From Glutamicibacter arilaitensis Re117 (GTDB lineage Bacteria > Actinomycetota > Actinomycetes > Actinomycetales > Micrococcaceae): a DNA stretch of 64,000 nucleotides. A model generated the notes under the pieces. The model did no database searches. It saw only the letters and a program-made list of their open reading frames with translations, and had not been told where the DNA came from. The stretch is from positions 558,001-622,000 of the forward strand of contig NC_014550.1 of NCBI RefSeq assembly GCF_000197735.1. The letters are read 5' to 3'. This document shows, in pieces, positions 6,978 through 15,768 of this stretch. The translations under genes were made by a program, and so were the position numbers. The stretch's first letter is position 1. The number at the start of each line of letters is the position of its first letter.

Positions 6978-8194
6978 AAGGGGTATCCATTTAGTGGCCG
7001 GAGGAAAAACGCTATTTTAGCGTTGCCCGAGGTGATCGCCACGGCCGCTCCGAGGCCTCCCGCTCCATCGACCCGGGCAGGGCATGCGGTCCGGAAACAC
7101 CACGAGGATGAACCGCCTTCGGCTCCGGCTTACGCACCAGGTTCCGATAGGTCACTGGACCTCGCTTCACTGCGCGCTCGAGCAAGCGCATGAACACAAG
7201 TCCCCGATGGGTACTGTGCCTACGGTTGAACCGAAAAACGAACTCATCCAGATACTCCTGCAAGTGCCCCACGCTGCCCGAGCCCTGGTAGGTCCCTTCG
7301 ATCATCCTTTTCACCAACGCAAACAATCGGTGCACTGCCGGCAGCGAAGCATGCGCTTCAAGCCCTGATTTCCAGACACTCACCGGTTCATGCGCTTACC
7401 CTTCCACCGCGTTTCCATATCCCCTCCACCCGTCAGAAACAATCGTGGAGCCAGGAGCAATATTCGCGGTGATGAACTCACGCAACGATGCTGCCGAAGC
7501 ATCAGGGATGATCGCCAACCGCGCTCGCCCCCACCCATCATCTGCAATTTCAATCGCGCCCGCCACCAGAGTCTTTCCTGCCGCACCACGTCCTGTGCGA
7601 CCAGGGCGATGGCCACCGAAGAAACTTTCATCGACTTCGACCCGCCCAGAGAGCAACGAGCTGTCTTGCGTGCTCATGACACTACGCAACTTGCCCAGCA
7701 TGCTCCAGGCAGTCTGATACGAAGATATTGGCAGCACACGGTGCAGATGCGCCGCGCAGACTCCGCTTTTTCCTGCGGTCATCAACCACGCGGTTTGGAA
7801 CCACACAGTCAGCGGCGTGCGGGTCTTGTCGAAGATGGTGCCAGCGGTAGCAGAGAAGCGGTACCAGCACTTCTTACAGCGAAAGCGATTATCTGGCTCG
7901 TTGTTCACGAACGCGCTAAGGCATCGAGGGCAACAGATCCCCTCCGGCCAGCGTAGCCACTGCAAGTAGTCCACGCAGGATTCATCGTCGGAAAACCAAG
8001 CAAGCAGCTGGGCAAGATCTGCCGGGTAGTCCCGCCCGGCCAGCGGTCGGTTTCCTGTCGATCCAGGGGTAGGCTGAGTCATGACGAACACCCCTCCACG
8101 GTGTGTAGTCCATGCTCCCGGCTGTTGACGCAGCGCGGGAGTTTCTTAGCTTCTGATCGTACTCCTGATATCGGCCACTAAATGGATACCCCTT
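6978..8194 (-). mobile_element. IS1595-family insertion sequence, copy B (inverted relative to copy A)
   Basis: The element is 1217 bp long with the same terminal repeats (AAGGGGTATCC) as copy A and its own exact 8-bp duplication, TAAATGAA. It lies in the shared upstream region of tmk (-) and the metB-like gene (+), interrupting no coding sequence. Differences from copy A include TAAAAT against TAGAAT in the terminal hairpin, a C/T change beside the right repeat, a few substitutions in the coding region and the single-base frameshift, which copy B lacks. Confidence 0.93.
7012..8082 (-). pseudogene. IS1595-family transposase with one in-frame ochre stop
   Basis: In this copy the frame is continuous apart from a single TAA at 7396-7398. 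ATG at 8082 has a GGAGG site. Residues 1 to about 228 hold the zinc ribbon and the first two catalytic Asp motifs (VEVDESFFGG and IVSDGWRGYG). After the TAA the same frame continues with AHEPVSVWKSG to the normal end, FRFNRRHSTHRG and beyond. Family members have Tyr at the stop position, so a TAC or TAT to TAA change is the likely cause. A GTG lies 13 bases after the stop in the same frame and could allow re-initiation. The same stop is in copy A. Whether the split protein, readthrough or help in trans moved the element is unknown. Confidence 0.85.
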
Positions 8195-8202
8195 TAAATG
8201 AA
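8195..8202. repeat. Target-site duplication, right flank of IS copy B
   Basis: TAAATGAA, identical to 6970-6977. Confidence 0.92.
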
Positions 8203-8255
8203 ATGTAGTGAAATCCATCGGCGAGCGTCGCTGGTACAAGCGTAAAGTTTTTTCC

Positions 8256-9413
8256 ATGAACCCCCGCAACGCAGATTCAGCCAGAACTCCCGCCTGGGAT
8301 CCGAAAACTTTGCTCGTTGCCGGAGGGCGTCCAGCCCACGGCTATGACGCTCCGGTCAACCATCCAGTGACCTTCACCTCCACCTATCATTCCAAAGGCC
8401 AAGCCGCACCTGGCGAACGCGTCTATGCCCGCTTCTCAAACCCCACCTGGGATCCTTTTGAGCAGGTGCTCGGCGAGCTCGAAGCAGCAACTCTTCCCGC
8501 TTTGGTGTTCTCCTCGGGGATGGCGGCTATCGCCGCCGCACTGAGCATCGTGCCGGAAGCTGGCGTGCTGGTCATGCCCCGGCACTCCTACAACGGATCA
8601 CTGGCGTTGAGTTCTGAACTGCAGGAGGCCGGACGGCTCAGCATTCGCCCGGTGGACATCGCCAATACCGAAGAAGTACTCGCCGCCTTGGATGGCGCCG
8701 ATGTGCTCTGGGTCGAATCTCCCACCAACCCCATGCTCGAAGTTGCCGACCTGCCTGCCTTGCTGGCGGCAGCGAAAGCTAAGAACACCGTGAGCATCGT
8801 GGATAACACCTTTGCCACTCCGCTGCTCCAGCAGCCGCTGAACCACGGGGCCGACCTGGTGGTGCATTCAGTAACCAAATACCTTTCAGGACACTCGGAT
8901 GTGATCATGGGCGCGCTGGTCACCAGCGACGAGCAACTGCACAGCCGCCTGCACGGGTACCGGACCCTGCATGGGGCCATTGCCGGGCCGATGGATACCT
9001 TCCTCGCATTGCGCGGTGTGCGCACCATGTCGGTACGCATTGATCGTTCGCAGTCCAACAGCCAGGTGCTGGCCGAAAGGCTCGCGGACCATCCCAAGGT
9101 GCAGGCAGTACGCTACCCGGGTCTGCCCAGCGATCCGGGCCATGAGCGGGCTGCGAAGCTCATGGGCGGTTTCGGTTCGGTGATCGCCCTTGAAGCCGGA
9201 AGCAGCGCGCAGGAGGCCGACCGTGTACTGGACGCGCTCAAGCTGATCACCGGCGCCACCTCGCTTGGCGGCGTGGAATCCCTGGCCGAGCGACGCGCCC
9301 GCCATGCCTCGGAACCAGCCAGCGTGCCAGCCAGCCTGATTCGGCTCTCGGTGGGCATTGAAGATGTGGAAGACCTCTGGGCTGATCTGGATCAGGCACT
9401 GGAACAGCTCTAA
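8256..9413 (+). CDS. Cys/Met metabolism PLP enzyme (cystathionine gamma-synthase type)
   Basis: This 385-residue fold-type I PLP enzyme belongs to the trans-sulfuration family. Key features are YARFSNPTWDPFE (substrate/phosphate tyrosine region, 57-69), SSGMAAIAAAL (86-96), the cofactor Asp in VDNTFATPLL (Asp183) and the Schiff-base Lys208 in HSVTKYLSGHSD. GGVESLAERRARH near the C-terminus fits synthase or lyase types. It could be cystathionine gamma-synthase (metB) or a gamma-lyase; sequence reading alone does not decide. ATG 8256 is preferred to an upstream in-frame start at 8208, because the family N-terminus begins near here. IS1595 copy B lies only 61 bp upstream and may have replaced upstream promoter elements. 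Confidence 0.85.
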   Translation: MNPRNADSARTPAWDPKTLLVAGGRPAHGYDAPVNHPVTFTSTYHSKGQAAPGERVYARFSNPTWDPFEQVLGELEAATLPALVFSSGMAAIAAALSIVPEAGVLVMPRHSYNGSLALSSELQEAGRLSIRPVDIANTEEVLAALDGADVLWVESPTNPMLEVADLPALLAAAKAKNTVSIVDNTFATPLLQQPLNHGADLVVHSVTKYLSGHSDVIMGALVTSDEQLHSRLHGYRTLHGAIAGPMDTFLALRGVRTMSVRIDRSQSNSQVLAERLADHPKVQAVRYPGLPSDPGHERAAKLMGGFGSVIALEAGSSAQEADRVLDALKLITGATSLGGVESLAERRARHASEPASVPASLIRLSVGIEDVEDLWADLDQALEQL

Positions 9414-9484
9414 GGCGCATCGGTTCGTATTTCCCGCGCGTGGCACAGTGTTTATCAATTGCGCCAAAAAGGTAGAGTGAAAGC

Positions 9485-9802
9485 ATGAACATGATGTACG
9501 CGGCCCAATTGATTGAGTACTACTTGATGATCGCTCTGAGCGTCGTCATTGTTGCGCTCGCCGTCTGGGCCCTGGTTGATTGCCTGCGCCGTGGCGCGGA
9601 CCGCTTCGCCCAGGAAGGCAAGCGCACCAAGGGATTCTGGCTGGGGATGACCGTCGCCAGCACCGCGGTGGCCCTGCTCGGCGTGTTCAGCCAGGGCGGC
9701 ATCGGCTTCCTGCAGCTGATCGGTGCCTGCATCGCCTGCGTATACCTTGCCGACGTCAAGCCTGCTGTCAGCGGCAAGGGCGGCGGCTGGTACAACTACT
9801 AG
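9485..9802 (+). CDS. DUF2516 family membrane protein
   Basis: This 105-residue protein has two or three hydrophobic segments (about residues 10-30, 50-68 and 73-90), separated by a basic loop RRGADRFAQEGKRTKGFW. This is the pattern of DUF2516, a small actinobacterial inner-membrane family of unknown function. It is preceded by a purine-rich site (AGAGTGAAAGC). It stands alone between the metB-like gene and gpmA. Confidence 0.85.
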   Translation: MNMMYAAQLIEYYLMIALSVVIVALAVWALVDCLRRGADRFAQEGKRTKGFWLGMTVASTAVALLGVFSQGGIGFLQLIGACIACVYLADVKPAVSGKGGGWYNY

Positions 9803-9830
9803 CCGTCAGCCAACTCACCTGGGTTTGAAC

Positions 9831-9870
9831 GAAGACCTGCAATCCGCCACTGGTCCGATTGCAGGTCTTC
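9831..9870 (+). terminator. Probable terminator after the DUF2516 gene
   Basis: A 13-bp perfect inverted repeat (GAAGACCTGCAAT) with a 14-base loop. The T run is weak, so termination is likely but not certain. Confidence 0.6.
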
Positions 9871-9934
9871 GCACTTTGACCTCGGGCCTTAACTTTCGTA
9901 CGAGCAGGCTTGCACATTGGTTAGGATGTATTAC

Positions 9935-10681
9935 ATGAGCCACACTTTGATTTTGCTTCGCCACGGACAGAGCGAATGGAACGAAAAGAACCTGTTTACC
10001 GGTTGGTACGACGTATCGCTGACCGAGAAGGGCCGTGCCGAAGCTGCACGCGGCGGCCAGCTGCTGACCGAAGCGGGCTACAAGCCTGAGGTGCTTCACA
10101 CCTCGTTGCTGACCCGCGCGATTGTTACCGCAAACCTGGCATTGGAGGCCGCTGGCCGATCGTGGATCCCAGTGAACCGCGACTGGCGCCTGAACGAGCG
10201 CCACTACGGTGCGCTGCAGGGCAAGGACAAGGCGCAGACCTTGGCCGAATTCGGCGAAGAGCAGTTCATGGAATGGCGCCGCAGCTACGACACCCCGCCA
10301 CCAGCACTGGATGATTCCTCGGAATTCAGCCAGATCAACGATGAGCGCTATGCAGCGTTGGGCGATTCCGCTCCACGCACCGAGTGCCTCAAGGATGTAC
10401 TGGACCGCATGCTTCCGTACTGGGAGAACAACATCAAGGCTGATCTGTCGGCAGGCAAGACCGTGATGGTCACCGCCCACGGCAACTCGCTGCGTGCGCT
10501 GGTCAAGCATTTGGATGGCATCAGCGATGAAGACATTGCTGGTCTGAACATCCCTACCGGCATTCCGCTGGTCTATGAGTTGGATGACAACTTCCAGCCA
10601 ATCACCAGGGGCGGAACCTACTTGGATCCAGAGGCTGCTGCCGACGCTATTAAGGCCGTCGCCAACCAGGGACGCAAGTAA
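9935..10681 (+). CDS. gpmA: 2,3-bisphosphoglycerate-dependent phosphoglycerate mutase
   Basis: This 248-residue glycolytic enzyme interconverts 3- and 2-phosphoglycerate in the cytoplasm. The histidine-phosphatase motif [10 protein letters not shown] contains the phosphorylated His10. [15 protein letters not shown], the second-sphere [13 protein letters not shown] and the acid/base [10 protein letters not shown] are all present. Length matches the dimeric/tetrameric cofactor-dependent class. ATG 9935 gives the family start [11 protein letters not shown]; an in-frame start at 9917 would add six unsupported residues. Confidence 0.97.
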   Translation: MSHTLILLRHGQSEWNEKNLFTGWYDVSLTEKGRAEAARGGQLLTEAGYKPEVLHTSLLTRAIVTANLALEAAGRSWIPVNRDWRLNERHYGALQGKDKAQTLAEFGEEQFMEWRRSYDTPPPALDDSSEFSQINDERYAALGDSAPRTECLKDVLDRMLPYWENNIKADLSAGKTVMVTAHGNSLRALVKHLDGISDEDIAGLNIPTGIPLVYELDDNFQPITRGGTYLDPEAAADAIKAVANQGRK

Positions 10682-10692
10682 GACACGCTTTT

Positions 10693-10746
10693 CGGCGGTA
10701 CCGAAGCTACTGGCTACCATTCAGTAGATTTCGGTACCGCCGTTTT
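10693..10746 (+). terminator. Rho-independent terminator of gpmA
   Basis: CGGCGGTACCGAA pairs with TTCGGTACCGCCG across a 24-base loop and is followed by TTTT. Confidence 0.85.
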
Positions 10747-10879
10747 CTCATTAACCCCGAGGTAACGCCAAGCATCTGGCTGTGAGCGAAACAACTGCGC
10801 TCGATTGTATTTTTGGCATTAGTATGCTGTAATCTCCTATTTCGAATAGGCTCAATGGCTCACGTTAGGAATGCAATTC

Positions 10880-11182
10880 GTGGCAACTGATTACGATGAA
10901 GTCCGCCCAGACGTTGCTGAGGCACGTAAGGCTTCTCTGGATGCGGTTAAGTCCGCAAACGCACCGGACGCCAAGTCGGTGGTGCGCGAGCTCGACGAGA
11001 CCGACCACACCGATGGCATGGACCTGCCAGGCGCAGATCTGTCCAACGAGGAACTGACCGTAACGGTCGTTCCGCAGAAAGACGACGAGTTCATTTGCGG
11101 CTCGTGCTTCTTGATTCGCCACCGTTCGCAGCTGGTACGCGAAGAAGGCAATGTAGGATTCTGCGTCGAGTGCGAAGGCTAA
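10880..11182 (+). CDS. DUF4193 family zinc-ribbon-like protein
   Basis: This 100-residue acidic protein is common in actinobacteria. The N-terminus ATDYDEVRPD is typical of DUF4193. The C-terminus has two Cys pairs, CGSC and CVEC, spaced like a zinc ribbon. GTG 10880 is chosen over ATG 10871: the AGGA motif abuts the ATG but sits nine bases from the GTG, and only the GTG gives the family start. The function is unknown; a zinc-dependent binding role is inferred. It is flanked by terminators, so it is a single-gene unit. Confidence 0.88.
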   Translation: MATDYDEVRPDVAEARKASLDAVKSANAPDAKSVVRELDETDHTDGMDLPGADLSNEELTVTVVPQKDDEFICGSCFLIRHRSQLVREEGNVGFCVECEG

Positions 11183-11220
11183 AAGCCCGCTAGACGCTGG
11201 CGCCATGAGCGCGCCAACAA

Positions 11221-11266
11221 CCTGCGAGGGCAGTTCACCGATCGGTGAACTGCCCTCTGCAGGTTT
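11221..11266 (+). terminator. Terminator after the DUF4193 gene
   Basis: A near-perfect long palindrome (GAGGGCAGTTCACCGATC core, with outer CCTGC/GCAGG) followed by TTT. Confidence 0.85.
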
Positions 11267-11352
11267 AACGAGCTTCCAGCCTGGTTCCTGCTTCCCAGAC
11301 GGTGCCAGGGGCATCGGAGAACTGCGCGCGCTTCTCATCTTTGGGAAATGCA

Positions 11353-11393
11353 AAAAGCGCCTGCCATCCGGCGAGTACCGGATGGCAGGCGCC
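11353..11393 (-). terminator. Rho-independent terminator of phoU
   Basis: A 16-bp inverted repeat (GCGCCTGCCATCCGG) is followed by five T on the minus strand. It lies 34 bp after the phoU stop. Confidence 0.85.
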
Positions 11394-11426
11394 AAAGCTG
11401 GAGTACGGGGCCTGGGAGCCGGAGAA

Positions 11427-12080
11427 TTAGATCTCGGTTGGATCCCATTCGCCGGTTACCAAGTAGGTGACCTTGCGAGCCACGGACACGCCGTGATCGC
11501 CGAAGCGCTCCAGATAGCGGCTGGTCAACGAAACATCCACGGTGGTCGGCGCGTTGGAGTCCCAATCGTCGGCTGCAACCTGGGTGAAAACGCTGGAGTG
11601 CAAACGATCCAGCTCATGGTTCAGCTCGATGATTTCGGTCGCGATCTGCAGATCGCGGGTGTCCAGCAACCGCGCAACGGCCTTGGCGATATCAATATCG
11701 ATCTTTGCCATCTGTGCAAAGGTGCCGGAAATCTTTTCCGGGATGGCTGGGTTAGGGAACCGCAAGCGGGTCAGCTGCGCTAAGTGCCGTGCCAAATCGC
11801 CCATGCGCTCCAGCGACGCGCTCATGCGCAGCGAGCCGACGATCATGCGCAGGTCGCTGGCTACCGGGCCCTGCAAGGCCAAGGTATCGATAGCTCGTTC
11901 ATCGAGCTGGTTCTGCAAGAAGTCGATCTTCGCGTCCGCCGCGATAACTTCCTGAGCTAAATCAACGTCAACAGTGGCTAGCGAATCCCACGCGCGATCC
12001 ATTGCGACTGCGACCTGGTTGGCCATCTCAATAAGTTCTTCGCCAATTTGCTGTAGATCTGCCTGAAATACCTTACGCAC
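11427..12080 (-). CDS. phoU: Phosphate transport system regulator PhoU
   Basis: This 217-residue two-repeat helical protein links the Pst phosphate transporter to the SenX3-RegX3 kinase and represses signalling when phosphate is plentiful. Two PhoU repeats show metal-binding-type motifs (the ASLERMGDLARH and SRYLERFGDHGVSVARK regions). GTG 12080 is chosen because AAAGGA lies six bases upstream and the product begins MRKVFQADLQQIG, the family start. Upstream in-frame starts add unconserved residues. It is divergent from senX3-regX3, and the gap holds a PHO-box-like repeat. Confidence 0.93.
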   Translation of the reverse strand: MRKVFQADLQQIGEELIEMANQVAVAMDRAWDSLATVDVDLAQEVIAADAKIDFLQNQLDERAIDTLALQGPVASDLRMIVGSLRMSASLERMGDLARHLAQLTRLRFPNPAIPEKISGTFAQMAKIDIDIAKAVARLLDTRDLQIATEIIELNHELDRLHSSVFTQVAADDWDSNAPTTVDVSLTSRYLERFGDHGVSVARKVTYLVTGEWDPTEI

Positions 12081-12219
12081 AGCAGTTCCTTTCGAGTTTT
12101 CTGTTTCCATGCCGGATCGCCGGCCGCCAAGGCAGCCAGCTGCCCAAAACAGTTTTGTGGCATGGTGGAGGGTCTTACTCCAGCCTGTCAGCGGGTGATT
12201 AACGAATATGCCACGGAAA

Positions 12220-12241
12220 GTGAACGTTTGGTGAACAGCGC
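12220..12241 (-). promoter_or_regulatory. PHO-box-like direct repeat (candidate RegX3 site)
   Basis: On the minus strand GTTCAC occurs twice at an 11-bp spacing (GTTCACCAAAC GTTCAC). This matches the two-unit, 11-bp direct-repeat design of actinobacterial PHO boxes bound by PhoP/RegX3-type regulators. It lies between phoU (-) and senX3 (+), about 140 bp upstream of phoU and 67 bp upstream of senX3, so it could control either or both. Confidence 0.6.
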
Positions 12242-12307
12242 GCCGAAAACGACTAAAACACGTCATTTAGGGCTGAAGGCACCCGCAGGTGAAGCTAGTC
12301 TAAAGGT

Positions 12308-13522
12308 GTGAACGAAGTGATCTCGACTCTTATAGCCGGCATCCTCGGCCTGGCTCTGGGGATCGTTGGCATTATTGCCTTCCGACTCTCCCAAGCCCGT
12401 TCTTCCCGGCTGCCGCAGGTCGACGAGCCGGTGCTCCCCGAAGGAGCGGCCGCCGTGCTCTCGGTAATCGGGCGCGCATTCGTGATCCTCGATGACGTCG
12501 ACGGGGTAGTGCGGGCCAACCCGGCCTCCTATGCCTATGGGCTGGTGCGCGGGCACACGCTGGTGCACAACGAGCTGCTCACGCTGGTCAGGCAGGTTCG
12601 TGCGGACGGGGTGATCGCCGAGAGCCAGTACGAGCTGCAACGTTCCACGCTGGGCGCTGGACAGCTGATTGTCCACGTGCGTGTGGCACCGCTGGGCGAT
12701 GAATACATCTTGCTGCTGGCCGATGACCGCACCGAAATCACCCGTACCGAAGCAATGCGCAACGACTTCGTTGCCAACGTCTCCCATGAGCTGAAGACGC
12801 CGGTTGGCGCGATCGGGCTGCTGGCCGAAGCCATCACCGAAGCGGCCGACGATCCCAAAGCCGTGCGCCGCTTCTCCACCCGGATGGACAAGGAATCTCG
12901 GCGGCTGGCCGCACTGGTCCAGGACATCATCGAACTTTCGCGCCTGCAGGCATCCGATGCCATCGTGCAGGGCCAGGAAGTGAATGTCGATAGTGTCGTG
13001 GCCGAAGCGGTGGACCGCAACCACCTGATTGCCGAAGAAAAAGGCATCACCATTACCGTGGGCGGCCATCTTGACGAGCCGATCCTCGGAGATGCGGACC
13101 TGCTGATGACGGCCATACGCAACCTGATCGACAACGCCGTGCGCTACTCGCCGGAGAACACCACGGTGGGAGTAGGCATCCGCCAGCGCGATGGCTACGC
13201 CCAGATTTCAGTCACTGACCAGGGACCTGGCATTTCGGCTGAAGAGCAAGAACGCGTCTTTGAGCGCTTCTACCGGGTGGACTCTGCACGCTCGCGGCAG
13301 ACCGGCGGAACCGGGTTGGGGCTGAGCATCGTCAAGCACGTGCTGGCCAACCACGGCGGCGAAGTGTCGCTGTGGTCGCAGCCAGGCCACGGATCCACAT
13401 TCACCATAAGACTTCCCCTAGCGGATGAAGAACCGGCGACCAGCAATGCGCCTGCCGGCCCGAAGATGAAGGAACGAACGATCGAGGACTCGGCCTCCGA
13501 TCGTGAAGGAGGACGCCGATGA
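12308..13522 (+). CDS. senX3: Phosphate-responsive sensor histidine kinase SenX3
   Basis: This 404-residue inner-membrane kinase phosphorylates RegX3 when phosphate is low. One N-terminal membrane helix (about residues 5-25) precedes a PAS-like domain (about 45-140). The H-box is FVANVSHELKTP (His160). The ATPase core follows, with NLIDNAVRYSP, DQGPGIS, FERFYRVDSARSRQTGGTGLGLSIVK. The GTG at 12308 is the longest reasonable start. GTG 12317 has better spacing to AAAGG and may be the true one. The stop overlaps regX3 by 4 bp (ATGA). Order phoU / senX3-regX3 is standard in actinobacteria. Confidence 0.94.
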   Translation: MNEVISTLIAGILGLALGIVGIIAFRLSQARSSRLPQVDEPVLPEGAAAVLSVIGRAFVILDDVDGVVRANPASYAYGLVRGHTLVHNELLTLVRQVRADGVIAESQYELQRSTLGAGQLIVHVRVAPLGDEYILLLADDRTEITRTEAMRNDFVANVSHELKTPVGAIGLLAEAITEAADDPKAVRRFSTRMDKESRRLAALVQDIIELSRLQASDAIVQGQEVNVDSVVAEAVDRNHLIAEEKGITITVGGHLDEPILGDADLLMTAIRNLIDNAVRYSPENTTVGVGIRQRDGYAQISVTDQGPGISAEEQERVFERFYRVDSARSRQTGGTGLGLSIVKHVLANHGGEVSLWSQPGHGSTFTIRLPLADEEPATSNAPAGPKMKERTIEDSASDREGGRR

Positions 13523-14199
13523 CCCGCATATTGATCGTTGAGGACGAGGAATCGCTCTCTGACCCGTTGTCCTACCTGCTAGAACGCGAGGGGTTCGAGG
13601 TTCGGATTGCCGACGACGGACTCAAGGCCGTGACCGAGTTCGAACGCCATGGCGCCGACCTGGTGCTGCTGGACTTGATGCTGCCCGGGCAGCCAGGCAC
13701 CGAGGTGATCCGCCAGATCCGCCTCAACAGCCAAGTTCCGGTCATCATGCTCACCGCCAAGGACTCGGAGATCGACAAGGTGGTCGGGCTGGAGCTGGGC
13801 GCCGATGACTACGTCACCAAGCCGTACTCTTCACGCGAACTGCTTGCGCGCATCCGCGCGGTGCTGCGCCGCCAGGGTGAAGGCGAGGAGCTGATCAGCA
13901 ATGTGGTCACTGCCGGCCCGGTTCGCATGGACGTGGAACGCCACGTGGTCTCGGTGGAGAACACCGAGGTCTCCATGCCGCTGAAGGAATTCGAGCTGCT
14001 GGAAATGCTGCTGCGCAACGCCGGTCGCGTGCTCACCCGTGGGCAGCTGATCGACCGTGTCTGGGGCAGCGACTATGTGGGGGATACCAAGACCTTGGAC
14101 GTGCACGTCAAGCGCCTGCGCTCCAAGATCGAGGCCGACCCGGCCGTTCCCGAACGCTTGGTGACCGTGCGCGGTCTGGGCTACAAGTTCGTGGTCTAG
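13519..14199 (+). CDS. regX3: Response regulator RegX3 (OmpR/PhoB family)
   Basis: This 226-residue DNA-binding regulator controls phosphate-starvation genes. The receiver domain has acidic residues VEDEES, phospho-acceptor Asp52 in LLDLMLPG and Lys in MLTAKDSE. The C-terminal winged helix (about residues 130-226) has TRGQLIDRVWGSDY and VDVHVKRLRSKIE-like features (here LDVHVKRLRSKIE). A strong GGAGG site lies before the ATG, and the start overlaps the senX3 stop, so the pair is co-translated. Confidence 0.96.
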   Translation: MTRILIVEDEESLSDPLSYLLEREGFEVRIADDGLKAVTEFERHGADLVLLDLMLPGQPGTEVIRQIRLNSQVPVIMLTAKDSEIDKVVGLELGADDYVTKPYSSRELLARIRAVLRRQGEGEELISNVVTAGPVRMDVERHVVSVENTEVSMPLKEFELLEMLLRNAGRVLTRGQLIDRVWGSDYVGDTKTLDVHVKRLRSKIEADPAVPERLVTVRGLGYKFVV

Positions 14200-14222
14200 A
14201 ACCACACCAACGCTGGTACGGC

Positions 14223-14267
14223 AAAAGCCTCGGTGAGAATCTTTAGATTCTCGCCGAGGCTTTTGTT
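14223..14267. terminator. Bidirectional terminator between regX3 and the lipoprotein gene
   Basis: CAAAAGCCTCGG(T/C)GAGAAT pairs with ATTCTCGCCGAGGCTTTTG. T runs on both sides suit the two convergent genes. Confidence 0.9.
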
Positions 14268-14283
14268 TTGGTTCGTATGAAGC

Positions 14284-14823
14284 TTAGTGACCCGAGGTGG
14301 AGTGGGTCTCTTCTGGAGTCAGGTGCTCAGTAACCGAAGCATCTGCACCGCCTGGTACGAAGTCGCGGTACTCAGCCAAGGTGCCGTCTACAACTGGAAC
14401 GCTGAACTCTACCTCTTCACCGGAAACGGTGAAGACGGAATCAGCATGTTCGCCAGCGCGAATGCCCAGGTTCTTGATGATCTGTTCGTTCTCGTCGTCT
14501 TCAAGCTTGACGGTGCCATCTGCAGGAACCGGGATTGAAACAGGCGAGGCACTCTCAGCCTTGACCGACAGGGTCAGCGCGGAATCTCCGGCGTTCACTA
14601 CGGTGCCGATCAAGCGAGCTTGAGTGTCGTCGCTGTTGGTAACGAACATCAGGTTGCGAACCTTTGCGTCTGCGACATCGACGTTGACGCCATCGCTGGC
14701 GGCGTAGTCGGTGTTGGTGGCCTGCTCGTTGATGGCGCCACAGCTGGTGACACCGAATGCCAGGGCAGCCACAGCGAGGGACGCGGCAATGCGACGTCCA
14801 GCGGTCATGCGTGCGGTGATCAC
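14284..14823 (-). CDS. Conserved actinobacterial lipoprotein next to carD
   Basis: This 179-residue protein has a signal peptide with lipobox VTSC (Cys28), so it is predicted to be a lipid-anchored exported protein. The mature part (about 60-165) looks like an all-beta domain, with LIGTVVNAGDSALTLSV and VEFSVPVVDGTLAEYRDFVPG, ending in a His-containing tail. I know similar unnamed lipoproteins between regX3 and carD in related genomes, but no function is established. It converges on regX3 and diverges from carD. Confidence 0.82.
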   Translation of the reverse strand: MITARMTAGRRIAASLAVAALAFGVTSCGAINEQATNTDYAASDGVNVDVADAKVRNLMFVTNSDDTQARLIGTVVNAGDSALTLSVKAESASPVSIPVPADGTVKLEDDENEQIIKNLGIRAGEHADSVFTVSGEEVEFSVPVVDGTLAEYRDFVPGGADASVTEHLTPEETHSTSGH

Positions 14824-15178
14824 GACACTAACTCCTCGGTGAGAAAAATGAGTTGCTTCGGTTCGTGGTCTCTTGAACCGGATGACCCTAGGGCAGGGAC
14901 GATCGCGAAAGCTGGACCACGATTACCTCTAAGCCTAGCCGTTTTTCGCTCAAAGACGCGATTTAGCGACGTGCAACACACACATTTCGACAACTTGTAG
15001 ACAACCACCGCTGGGAAAGGGTGAGGTGTGCAGTTGGTTGCCCTACCTTCTTCATAGCATGTTTCTCTTGCAAGTGGAAGAGGTATTTCCGCATGAATTC
15101 GGGGTTATATGGGGCGCAGGCGCAAGGTTCCGAACGGTAGACATGGTAGACTGGGAGGTGGGAAAGGGGTTTATCCAC
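14824..15178. promoter_or_regulatory. Divergent intergenic region (lipoprotein / carD promoters)
   Basis: No gene is seen in these 355 bp. For carD, a TAGACT -10-like hexamer lies near 15146, without a clear -35. The carD ribosome-binding site GGAAAGGGG lies at about 15161-15169. A long in-frame extension upstream of carD exists but has no conserved coding character. Confidence 0.45.
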
Positions 15179-15664
15179 ATGGTTTTTGAGGTTGGCGAGA
15201 CTGTTGTCTACCCGCATCACGGTGCCGCAATGATCGAAGAGATCAAGATGCGCAAGATCAAGGGCGAAGAGAAAATGTATCTCAAGCTCAAGGTGGCTCA
15301 GGGAGACCTGACTATCGAGGTTCCAGCTGAGAACGTTGATCTTGTCGGCGTACGTGACGTGGTAGGTCAGGAAGGCTTGGACCATGTGTTCGATGTCCTT
15401 CGTGCTGAATTTACCGAAGAGCCGACCAACTGGTCGCGCCGCTACAAGGCAAATGTCGAGAAGCTTGCTTCCGGCGATGTCATCAAGGTTGCAGAAGTAG
15501 TTCGCGATCTGTGGCGTCGAGAAAACGACCGCGGTTTGTCAGCAGGCGAAAAGCGCATGCTGGCTAAGGCTCGCCAGGTATTGATCAGTGAATTGGCTTT
15601 GGCCAAGGATCTGGACGAGGCCAAGGCTGAAAGCCTCTTGGACGAGGTACTGGCTTCGGCCTAG
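15179..15664 (+). CDS. carD: RNA polymerase-binding transcription factor CarD
   Basis: This 161-residue factor binds the RNA polymerase beta subunit and stabilises open promoter complexes, especially at rRNA promoters. The N-terminal Tudor-like domain has [13 protein letters not shown] and [19 protein letters not shown]. The C-terminal helical DNA-binding domain includes [17 protein letters not shown] and [16 protein letters not shown]. The ATG at 15179 with GGAAAGGGG ten bases upstream gives the family length; the longer frame from 15026 does not. Confidence 0.96.
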   Translation: MVFEVGETVVYPHHGAAMIEEIKMRKIKGEEKMYLKLKVAQGDLTIEVPAENVDLVGVRDVVGQEGLDHVFDVLRAEFTEEPTNWSRRYKANVEKLASGDVIKVAEVVRDLWRRENDRGLSAGEKRMLAKARQVLISELALAKDLDEAKAESLLDEVLASA

Positions 15665-15682
15665 CCCCTTCTAATTACGCAT

Positions 15683-15718
15683 CGCCGTGAAACGCTCCCA
15701 AGCGTTTCACGGCTTTTG
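15683..15718 (+). terminator. Terminator after carD
   Basis: GCCGTGAAACGCT pairs with AGCGTTTCACGGC around a 4-base loop, followed by TTTT. Confidence 0.85.
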
Positions 15719-15768
15719 GCGTTAACGCAGACTCTTGGCGAACTGGCTTGCACGCTAAGCTGGACGCT

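Noticed and set aside
1115..8194. Composite transposon made of two IS1595 copies carrying holB, tmk and others
   Set aside because: Each IS copy has its own different 8-bp duplication (TTTCTGAA and TAAATGAA). That shows two separate single-IS insertions around resident core genes.
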